Below, piece by piece: positions 1-5,129 of a DNA stretch of 5,473 nt. Positions within the stretch are counted from its first letter, which is position 1; each line of letters opens with the position of its first letter. A program made the translations under genes and the position numbers. This DNA comes from Clostridiaceae bacterium (lineage in GTDB: Bacteria > Bacillota > Clostridia > Oscillospirales > Acutalibacteraceae). Where the stretch lies: positions 1-5,473 of the forward strand of contig CAJGDU010000087.1 of NCBI GenBank assembly GCA_904502175.1, in the 5' to 3' direction. The notes beneath the pieces are model-generated. The model did not search any database and was not told the DNA's origin. It saw only the letters and a list, made by a program, of their open reading frames with translations.

Positions 1-1470
1 GGGCACCACACCAGTGAGTTGAACCTGCGGCCGCCCGAGTTCTACCTGGACTCCTCCGCGCCCATGCAGGCGAACCATCTTTATATTCTTCCGGGGGAAC
101 AGTTCCCCCGCCATCTCAAGCTGGAGAAGGGCGCGGTCATCGTCTGTTCCGGCAGCGCGGCGCTCGCCCAGAGCTACCTGGACCGCTGCTGCCTGATCCG
201 GCTGAAACAAAAGACGGACCCGTTCGCCCTCATGAACGCGGTCACCGCTATCTACGAGAAATACAGCCGCTGGTACGACCGGCTGCACCAGATCGTCGAG
301 ACGACGGCGGACCTGGCGGAGATGACGGAGCTCACCTCCCGGCTCTTCGGCAACCCCCTCATGGTGCTGGACTCCGAGTTCCGCTTCGTGACCGTTGCGG
401 GCTATGGCCAGGAAGGGCCCGGCAACGTGGCCCTCGACGAAAACGGCGTCGAAAAGCTCAGCATGTCCGCCATGAACCAGTTCCTCAGCGAAATGGATAT
501 GCGCATCGACGAGACCGACCCCCTCCCCATCGACATCGGCGGCCACTCCGTCCTGAGCTACAACCTCTTCGACTCCGAGGACTACGCGGGCAGCCTGACC
601 ATGGAGTACCAGAACCGTGCGTACCGCCCCGGCGATGAGCCCCTCATAAGACTGTTCGCCCACTACCTCATGCTGGCCATGAAGCAGCACACGCAGTTTT
701 TGAGCTCCGGCCACAGTGTGCTGCGGAAGACGCTCCGCAGCCTCCTCGACGACATGCCGGTGGACACCGAAGACCGGCGGCGCCTCGAACAGATGGACCT
801 GCCCGCCCGCTGGCGATGCATCGTCCTCCAGCCCGGCGAGCGGCTCAGCAAGGTGCCCGCCTCTTATGTCTGTGAGCAGGTGGAGATCATGTTCCCCGGG
901 AGCATCGCGTTCTCTTACGGTGAAACCGTCACGACGTTCGTGCCCTCAGAGTCTTTTGAGAACGGCCCGGAGGCCCGGAACGAATACGTCCGGCTCCTCG
1001 AAGAGCAGTTCGACACAGCATCTCTGAAGGTGGGCATCAGTTCCGACTTTACCGATGTGTTCGCGGCGAAGTGGTACCACACCCAGGCTCACATCGCCCT
1101 CGAGAACGGCAGCATCTTCGACCCCGACGAGACCTTCTACTTCTTTGAGACCTACGCGCTGGAGGAGCTCATCATCAACGCGCCGGGCGACCAGTCGATC
1201 GAGATGTACTACTCCGACGGTCTGAAGCGGCTCTTCGAGCATGACGAGGCCTCCGCCACAAGCTATATCGAAACGCTGAAGTCTTATCTGAACAACAATC
1301 TGAACGTCACCGCCACCGCTGCAGACCTGTACATCCACCGCAGCACGCTCCTCGAGCGGCTGTCCCGCATCAGGAAAGACCTCGGGGACGACCTCGAGGA
1401 CCCCGATGTCCGCCTGCGGCTGCTCATCCTGCTGAAGGCGCTGGAGCTGCGGGACAGAGCGTTCCAATAA
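1..1470 (+). CDS. PucR-family transcriptional regulator, 5' end missing
   Basis: The frame is open from base 1 (Gly-His-His-Thr-Ser-Glu before the TTG at 19) and no Shine-Dalgarno precedes that TTG, so the gene very likely starts outside the window; 489 residues are visible. The first ~90 resemble the N-terminal region of clostridial PucR-type regulators (HLYILP, then a VIVCSG strand). A GAF/PAS-like sensor segment begins near NPLMVLDSEFRFV. The central part carries the GGDEF-like PucR module (VGISSDFTDVF...QAHIALENGS), and the C-terminus is the HTH_30 DNA-binding domain (TAADLYIHRSTLLERLSRI, about 1315-1371). Proteins of this family are cytosolic and often control nearby catabolic or metabolic genes; the ligand cannot be read from sequence. 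It ends with TAA facing a convergent small gene, with a bidirectional terminator between. A regulatory role for the divergent operon at 2063 is possible but unproven. Family call is firm, targets unknown. Confidence 0.9.
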   Translation, partial: GHHTSELNLRPPEFYLDSSAPMQANHLYILPGEQFPRHLKLEKGAVIVCSGSAALAQSYLDRCCLIRLKQKTDPFALMNAVTAIYEKYSRWYDRLHQIVETTADLAEMTELTSRLFGNPLMVLDSEFRFVTVAGYGQEGPGNVALDENGVEKLSMSAMNQFLSEMDMRIDETDPLPIDIGGHSVLSYNLFDSEDYAGSLTMEYQNRAYRPGDEPLIRLFAHYLMLAMKQHTQFLSSGHSVLRKTLRSLLDDMPVDTEDRRRLEQMDLPARWRCIVLQPGERLSKVPASYVCEQVEIMFPGSIAFSYGETVTTFVPSESFENGPEARNEYVRLLEEQFDTASLKVGISSDFTDVFAAKWYHTQAHIALENGSIFDPDETFYFFETYALEELIINAPGDQSIEMYYSDGLKRLFEHDEASATSYIETLKSYLNNNLNVTATAADLYIHRSTLLERLSRIRKDLGDDLEDPDVRLRLLILLKALELRDRAFQ

Positions 1471-1473
1471 AGA

Positions 1474-1555
1474 CAAATCGAAGGCTAAACGGGCAGAAAA
1501 AAATCCCCCAGACGGTTCTGGGGGATTTTTTGCATGCTCGTTAGCCTTCGATTTG
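1474..1555. repeat. 82-base quasi-palindrome around the convergent terminator
   Basis: Bases 1474-1488 are the exact reverse complement of 1541-1555 (15 of 15), and 1504-1512 pair exactly with 1517-1525. Both sets of arms and the A/T runs share the same centre, 1514.5. The interior parts (1489-1497 versus 1532-1540) match only if single-base gaps are allowed. The right arm is the last four codons and stop of the - strand gene (Gln-Ile-Glu-Gly-stop), so the left arm, three bases after the regulator's stop, is an inverted copy of a coding end. Such symmetry is far longer than a terminator needs and suggests hairpin-templated copying. Confidence 0.9.
1498..1531. terminator. bidirectional intrinsic terminator
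   Basis: A 9-bp perfect stem (1504-1512 with 1517-1525, containing CCCCC/GGGGG) closes a CGGT tetraloop. It is flanked by an A run (1497-1503) and a run of six T (1526-1531), giving a U-tract after the hairpin on both strands. It lies between two convergent genes and can end transcription of both the PucR-type gene and the 72-residue gene. Confidence 0.93.
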
Positions 1556-1759
1556 GGCATCCAGCAGCTCTTTCTCGAGAGCGGCGATCTCTTCGTCAGA
1601 CATGCCGGCCTGGGGGAAACTGAGAAGCTTTCTCATGGTGAGACCCTGGACGAGTTTCATCTGGGGGTCGGTGGCGAAGCCGGGGCTGTACTTGACGATG
1701 ATGGCGGTGGCTTCGGGGCTCTTCTTGAGGGCTTTGACTTTGGAATCGAGTGTCAGCAT
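1541..1759 (-). CDS. 72-residue stand-alone small helical domain protein
   Basis: The start is well supported: on the - strand AGGAGG (1774-1769) lies 9 bases before the ATG, and a TATAAT box lies further upstream. The protein begins MLTLDSKVKALKKSPEAT, continues with KYSPGFATDPQMKLVQGLTMRKLLSFPQ (residues 24-50) and ends in an acidic helix (MSDEEIAALEKELLDAQ). From memory this pattern (short strand, helix with 'P-A-A-xx-(I/L)-x-KY-P-G', 'DP-x-(M/I)-x-x-(V/A)-x-G-(L/M)-(T/S)-(L/M)-R-(K/Q)', then a final helix) recurs as a C-terminal accessory domain in clostridial hydrolases, and its logic resembles DUF1858-type domains. Here it forms the whole protein. No signal peptide, membrane segment, cysteine or obvious catalytic residue is present, so a binding or adaptor role is more likely than catalysis. 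It is convergent with the PucR-type gene and divergent from the PanB-like operon. Function unknown. Confidence 0.78.
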   Translation of the reverse strand: MLTLDSKVKALKKSPEATAIIVKYSPGFATDPQMKLVQGLTMRKLLSFPQAGMSDEEIAALEKELLDAQIEG

Positions 1760-1797
1760 AGTGAGGTTCCTCCTAAAAATGAATTATTTCTGTCTGA

Positions 1798-1811
1798 GGC
1801 GATGCATCGCC
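1798..1811. promoter_or_regulatory. 14-bp perfect palindrome, possible operator
   Basis: GGCGATGCATCGCC reads identically on both strands. It lies just downstream of the predicted transcription start of the - strand gene, a position typical for a repressor operator; as RNA it could also form a short hairpin. Which protein binds it, if any, cannot be told. Confidence 0.35.
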
Positions 1812-1827
1812 CCTGCTGTACACCTGC

Positions 1828-1857
1828 ATTATAGAAACGGACGCTCGTTTTCGGCAC
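1828..1857 (-). promoter_or_regulatory. probable sigma-A promoter of the 72-residue gene
   Basis: On the - strand a perfect TATAAT (1833-1828) lies 18 bases downstream of GTGCCG (1857-1852), a weak -35 with three of six consensus bases. The predicted start near 1821 would give a leader of about 60 bases ending at the AGGAGG site. The -10 box is strong and the -35 poor, so an activator may be needed. Confidence 0.5.
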
Positions 1858-1888
1858 CCGACAAAGCGTACGGAAAAGCGAAAAGGCG

Positions 1889-1906
1889 CCCGTCAGAACT
1901 GTCGGG
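1889..1906. repeat. imperfect inverted repeat in the divergent spacer
   Basis: CCCGTCAG (1889-1896) and CTGTCGGG (1899-1906) are inverted around AA with one T:T mismatch in each arm. A further CCCGACA at 1857-1863 is the exact inverse of TGTCGGG (1900-1906). It lies between the two divergent transcription units and upstream of the predicted -35 of the small gene, so it could be a binding site for a dimeric regulator, possibly the PucR-type protein. Confidence 0.35.
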
Positions 1907-2048
1907 TGGAAGGGTTCTACCAGTTTTTCTACCATAAGTTGCATAATTTTGAGTATGTCTTTCCACCGCCCGGCTCTTTTAAAATGGGTATTGCAAGAAG
2001 TCCCGTCGTCCGCGTGTGGCCGGACCGGGCGATATTGATTTTTCTTTT

Positions 2049-2054
2049 AGGAGG
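2049..2054 (+). promoter_or_regulatory. strong ribosome binding site of the PanB-like gene
   Basis: AGGAGG lies 8 bases before the ATG at 2063, in an A/T-rich context. It is the best Shine-Dalgarno of the + strand operon and fixes the start. It suggests the PanB-like protein is made in higher amounts than the genes behind it. Confidence 0.85.
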
Positions 2055-2062
2055 AAACTACT

Positions 2063-2950
2063 ATGGCAGATAACAAAACTGCTGACATCAAAATGTCAAC
2101 CGCTTCCAAAACCAGAAAAAGCCTGAGCAAACTTCAGAAAATGAAAGACGAAGGCGAGAAGATCTGTCAGGTCTGTCCCGCGGAACTTGGCCCCTTCTTC
2201 GCACTGGCCGCCGAAATGGTCGGCTGCGACATTTTCCGTATTCCTGGTATGCTCATGCCCCGCAACGGCAGCACCTATAACACCGACTGGGAAGGTGAAT
2301 GGTTCAACGCTCAGATGACCGTCATCAAGTACCGTGAGTATTCCAAAATCATGCATATGAACTACTATCTTCCCATCCAGTTCTATGCTGACAAAGTGGA
2401 CGCTGTCAAGTACGGCGCACAGCTCGTCTTCAACGGCGCCGACTCCATCCTTCCCATGGGCGTCACCAACGAAGTCCTGAAGTACATGTCCGACAACTGG
2501 GTCCCCACCTATGGCCACATCGGCGCCATCTCCGGCTGGCAGACCAACGCCACCGGTTACAAGAGACTCGGCAAGACCGCGGAAGAGGCTTTCGAGATCT
2601 TCAAGTGGGGCTATGAATATCAGGAGAACGGCATGGGCGCCATGACCATTGAGCTCACTCCGCAGGAAGTGGCCCAGGCCATCTCCGAAAAACTCCGTGT
2701 CCCGGTCATCGGCATTGCCGCCGGCGCGCCCTGCGACGGTTCCGAAATGGTCGACATGGACACCTTCGGCGTCATGCCCACCAAGGCCATCCACGCCAAG
2801 ACCTACGGCGAGCTGCTTCCCTTCCTCTGCGAAGCTTACATGGGCTGGCTCGACGACGTCAAAGACGAAGAGTATCCGCAGAAAGAGCACGGCTTTGCCA
2901 TGGATCCCGAAGAACTCGAGAAGTTCAACGACATGATGGCAAAATTCTGA
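2063..2950 (+). CDS. PanB-superfamily (ketopantoate hydroxymethyltransferase-like) protein lacking the metal ligands
   Basis: PanB transfers a hydroxymethyl group from methylene-tetrahydrofolate to 2-oxoisovalerate in pantothenate synthesis, using Mg2+ in a TIM barrel. This 295-residue cytosolic protein (E. coli PanB has 264) shows the family's later motifs in order: GHIG (151-154), GYKRLG followed by KTAEEA (165-176), TIELTPQEVAQAI (195-207), and VIGIAAGAPCDG...DTFGV (215-237). His152 and Glu197 match PanB His136 and the base Glu181. By eye, however, the VGDSLG motif has become RIPGML (Asp45 to Pro61, Ser46 to Gly62), Asp84 corresponds to Tyr102, and Lys112 and Glu114 to Phe123 and Gly125. 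The N-terminus is extended by about 18 polar residues, and a CxxC (Cys35, Cys38) replaces the family's TAYD region. It therefore probably does not make ketopantoate; it may catalyse other carbon-carbon chemistry or be a non-catalytic relative. It is first in the chaperonin operon. Fold call firm, activity unknown. Confidence 0.88.
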   Translation: MADNKTADIKMSTASKTRKSLSKLQKMKDEGEKICQVCPAELGPFFALAAEMVGCDIFRIPGMLMPRNGSTYNTDWEGEWFNAQMTVIKYREYSKIMHMNYYLPIQFYADKVDAVKYGAQLVFNGADSILPMGVTNEVLKYMSDNWVPTYGHIGAISGWQTNATGYKRLGKTAEEAFEIFKWGYEYQENGMGAMTIELTPQEVAQAISEKLRVPVIGIAAGAPCDGSEMVDMDTFGVMPTKAIHAKTYGELLPFLCEAYMGWLDDVKDEEYPQKEHGFAMDPEELEKFNDMMAKF

Positions 2951-2970
2951 TATTTAGAGTATACTGTTAC

Positions 2971-2999
2971 GGGGCAGGTCGCACGGCCTGCCCCATTTT
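2971..2999 (+). terminator. intercistronic hairpin, possible attenuating terminator
   Basis: GGGGCAGG (2971-2978) pairs exactly with CCTGCCCC (2987-2994), extended by a T-G wobble and a C-G pair around a GCAC loop. Only four T follow (ATTTTA), so termination should be partial. It lies 20 bases after the PanB-like stop and before the chaperonin start. It may lower expression of the chaperonin genes relative to the PanB-like gene or protect the 3' end of the upstream message. Confidence 0.65.
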
Positions 3000-3025
3000 A
3001 AGGGTTATGGAGGTCCTTATCCGCA

Positions 3026-4666
3026 ATGAGCAAGGACATTACGTTCGGCGATGACATCCGCCGCAGAATGATGTCGGGCATCGACCAGCTGGCCGACGCC
3101 GTCAAGGCGACACTGGGCCCGAAGGGGCGCAATGCCACCATGCACCAGAAACAGAACTTACGGGGCACCGACTACTCTGACCGGGCCGCACCCGACGCGA
3201 AAGTCCTCGTCACCAACGACGGGGTCACCATTGCCCGCGCCTTCGTGCTGGAGGATCCGGTGGAAAACATGGGCGTCGAGCTCATGAAATCCGTGGCCAT
3301 CAAGACCAACGACGAGGCCGGCGACGGCACCACCACTGCCACCATCCTGGCCCAGGCCATCCTGAAGGAAGGCTTCAAAAACGTGGCCGCCGGCGCCGAC
3401 CCCATTGCCCTGCAGAAGGGTATTCTGAAAGCGGCCGACAAAGCCGTCGCGCTGCTGCATGACAACGCCATCCGCATTTTCACCCGCGAGGAGCTCTCCA
3501 GTGTGGCCGCCATCTCCTGTGAAGACAAAGAGCTCGGCGCCATGGTCGGAGAAGCGCTCGACACCGTGGGGCTGGAAGGCGTAGTCCGGGTCGACGAATC
3601 TCACAAATATGAAACCACCCTGGACGTTCAGGAGGGCATTGTCTTTGAGCGCGGCTTCATCTCCCCCTACATGGCCACCGACAAAAACCAGACCGTCTGC
3701 GAACTGAAAGACGCATACGTTCTGATGACCGATAAAGAACTCACCAACCCGCAGGACCTCGTCCCCGCTCTCATGCTGGCGGCCGAAGACGGCAAGTCTG
3801 TCCTGGTCATCTGCAACGGCCTCGAAGCCGATGCGCTCACTCTCATCAACAACCCGCTCCATGAGCTGGAGCTCGACATGTGCGCCATCGTCGCACCGAA
3901 CTACGGTGAAGGCAGAGAGTGGCGCATGGATGACCTCGCGGTCCAGACCGGCGGCCAGTACATCTCGGACAAGTTCGGTCTCGACATCCGCAAGGTGACC
4001 CGCGAACAGCTCGGCACCGCCGACTACATCAAGGTCACGAAGGACCAGACCGTCATCACCGGTGCCGGCGGAGACCCGGAAGCGGTCGAAAAACGCGTCA
4101 GCGAGCTGCGTTATCTCGTGGAGAACACCGATTACGAATTCAACAAACAGCGCTATGAAGAGCGCCTTGCCAAGTTCGTCTCCGGCGTCGCCGTCATCGA
4201 TGTCGGCGGGCTCACCCAAACGGAACTCTGGGAACGAAAGATGCGCGTGGAAGACGCGGTCAACGCGGCCCGCGCGTCGCTGGAGGAGGGCATCGTCGCC
4301 GGCGGCGGCATCGCCTACCTGGACGTGCTGGAAGACCTCGGCGCTTACGCCGGTACGCTCGACGGCGATGAGCAGACCGGCGCGAAGGTCCTGCTGGAGG
4401 CTTTGAAGGCCCCCGCGGAGCAGATCGCCAAAAATGCCGGACTCGACGGCCCCGCCGTTCTCGCCCACCTGCAAAAGCAACCGAAGGGCACCGGCTACGA
4501 CGTAGACACCGACGCCTATGTGGACATGGTGAAGAGCGGCATCATCGACCCGGTCAAGGTCAGCCGCCTGGCGCTGGAGAGCGCGGCCTCTGTCGCCTCC
4601 ACCCTGCTGACCACCGAGGCAGGCCTGACCGACACCCCCGCTCCGGAAAGAGAGGTCATCTCATGA
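3026..4666 (+). CDS. groEL: divergent GroEL-type (group I) chaperonin paralog
   Basis: A 60-kDa chaperonin subunit: double-ring cytosolic complexes of this family fold proteins with ATP. The N-terminus (MSKDITFGDD) and ATLGPKGRN (28-36) match GroEL. The ATPase site is intact: GDGTTT (99-104, Asp100), TNDG (Asp65, like Asp52), RVEDA (Asp410, like Asp398), AGGG (425-428) and GIIDP (Asp508, like Asp495). Intermediate hinge motifs (QEGIVFERG, SGVAVIDVG) are kept. Unusual points: the stem loop between GRN and TNDG is about 28 residues instead of 14; in the apical domain Val263 and Val264 correspond to Asn275 and Asn276, Phe204 to Met216 and Tyr199 to Phe211; APGFGDRR reads APNYGEGR; and the tail ends TPAPEREVIS with no GGM repeats. 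GGAGG (3009-3013) precedes the ATG by a long 12-base spacer. No groES is adjacent. It overlaps the next gene by ATGA. Probably an accessory paralog with special clients rather than the housekeeping GroEL, though the rest of the genome is unseen. Confidence 0.95.
   Translation: MSKDITFGDDIRRRMMSGIDQLADAVKATLGPKGRNATMHQKQNLRGTDYSDRAAPDAKVLVTNDGVTIARAFVLEDPVENMGVELMKSVAIKTNDEAGDGTTTATILAQAILKEGFKNVAAGADPIALQKGILKAADKAVALLHDNAIRIFTREELSSVAAISCEDKELGAMVGEALDTVGLEGVVRVDESHKYETTLDVQEGIVFERGFISPYMATDKNQTVCELKDAYVLMTDKELTNPQDLVPALMLAAEDGKSVLVICNGLEADALTLINNPLHELELDMCAIVAPNYGEGREWRMDDLAVQTGGQYISDKFGLDIRKVTREQLGTADYIKVTKDQTVITGAGGDPEAVEKRVSELRYLVENTDYEFNKQRYEERLAKFVSGVAVIDVGGLTQTELWERKMRVEDAVNAARASLEEGIVAGGGIAYLDVLEDLGAYAGTLDGDEQTGAKVLLEALKAPAEQIAKNAGLDGPAVLAHLQKQPKGTGYDVDTDAYVDMVKSGIIDPVKVSRLALESAASVASTLLTTEAGLTDTPAPEREVIS
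4651..4666 (+). promoter_or_regulatory. ribosome binding site and ATGA stop-start overlap
   Basis: AGAGG (4651-4655) lies inside the end of the chaperonin gene, 7 bases before ATG 4663. The ATGA overlap joins the chaperonin stop (4664-4666) to the next start, the usual arrangement for translational coupling and fixed subunit ratios. Confidence 0.75.
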
Positions 4667-5088
4667 CGAAAGAACAGGCATTCAACAAGTTCGTAAAACT
4701 GTATGACGTTGAAGTCCCGGAAGAGCGCGTGCAGGAAATGTACGAGTACTTTCTGCTTCAGGCAAAGCACAACATGCAGTATGACACCATGATCAACGGC
4801 AACGTCCACCTCCACAAAGCACAGGAGCTGGCGGAGATGGAGCCGGAGATGCGGGAGGCAGCCTATATGGAGGCAAAGTCGGATCTGGTCATGAAAGAGC
4901 TGCTGAAAAAGCTCGACCCGCAGGTCACGCAGGAGGAACTCGAAGCGAAGGCGGAAGAGATGACCCGCAAGGACGGGACCTCCATGGACATGGTCCACAT
5001 GTTCTTCGGCAAGGACCTCGCCGGTCTCAAAAGAAGTGTCCGGGAAGATAAGGTCAAAGAGTATATTCTGGAACAGGTTTCCGGCTGA
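4663..5088 (+). CDS. stand-alone trigger-factor C-terminal (chaperone core) domain protein
   Basis: This 141-residue, mostly helical, charged and Met-rich protein resembles only the C-terminal domain of trigger factor (PF05698 type). It has a 'VPEERVQEMYEYFLLQA' start (18-34; compare VPxxxIDxEIxxLxxQA in E. coli trigger factor), 'MREAAYMEAKSDLVMKELLKK' (63-83), 'VTQEELEAKAEEMTRKDG' (88-105), then MVHMFFGK (110-117) and LKRSVREDKVKEYILEQ (122-138). That domain forms the arms and cradle that hold unfolded chains, and is related to the SurA chaperone fold. The ribosome-binding domain and the FKBP-type prolyl isomerase domain of full trigger factor (~430 residues) are absent, and the clean start coupled to the chaperonin argues that this is a real short gene, not a remnant. 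No signal peptide, so cytosolic. Inference: a holdase or adaptor that passes clients to the coupled chaperonin, possibly in place of a GroES-like partner. Domain call made by eye. Confidence 0.8.
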   Translation: MTKEQAFNKFVKLYDVEVPEERVQEMYEYFLLQAKHNMQYDTMINGNVHLHKAQELAEMEPEMREAAYMEAKSDLVMKELLKKLDPQVTQEELEAKAEEMTRKDGTSMDMVHMFFGKDLAGLKRSVREDKVKEYILEQVSG

Positions 5089-5119
5089 CGGTTTCGGACC
5101 GGTTATGGATATTGTTTTC

Positions 5120-5124
5120 GGAGG
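5120..5124 (+). promoter_or_regulatory. ribosome binding site of the last gene
   Basis: GGAGG lies 5 bases before ATG 5130, a short but workable spacing that selects this start. The gap to the preceding stop is 41 bases, with no strong terminator (only a 4-bp CGGT/ACCG hairpin), so read-through from the chaperonin operon is likely. Confidence 0.65.
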
Positions 5125-5129
5125 CTTTT

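Larger units (their letters stand above)
1760..2062. other. divergent intergenic region with candidate control elements
   Basis: These 303 bases separate the - strand small gene from the + strand PanB-like operon. I see no convincing coding sequence. For the + strand no promoter stands out. CATAAT (1942-1947) and TAAAAT (1980-1985) are possible -10 boxes but neither has a good -35 at normal spacing. If TAAAAT is used, the leader is about 70 bases and would hold a weak hairpin (CCCG 2002-2005 with CGGG 2026-2029, GTCCG 2008-2012 with CGGAC 2021-2025). A TTCTACC direct repeat occurs at 1915-1921 and 1927-1933, one helical turn apart. GGTGGAA (1905-1911) is repeated inverted at 1961-1967. Several of these could be regulator sites. 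Confidence 0.5.

Noticed and set aside
19..21. TTG as the true start of the PucR-type gene
   Set aside because: The frame is open to base 1, no Shine-Dalgarno precedes the TTG, and the family's N-terminal region would be cut short; an upstream start outside the window is more likely.
1553..1937. Overlapping + strand frames across the small gene and the intergenic region
   Set aside because: They run antisense through the well-supported 72-residue gene and its promoter and lack convincing ribosome binding sites or family resemblance.
2096..2890. Long open frame on the - strand opposite the PanB-like gene
   Set aside because: Same cause; no ribosome binding site and no recognisable motif, while the + strand has clear PanB motifs.
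3158..4480. Long open frame on the - strand opposite the chaperonin
   Set aside because: It is a by-product of GC-rich third positions in the chaperonin gene; its translation is low-complexity Gly/Val/Asp-rich with no family pattern, while the + strand is an unmistakable GroEL homolog.
4663..5088. The small gene after the chaperonin as a groES
   Set aside because: GroES is a beta-barrel of about 95 residues with a mobile GGIVL-type loop; this protein is helical, longer and matches trigger factor's C-terminal domain instead.
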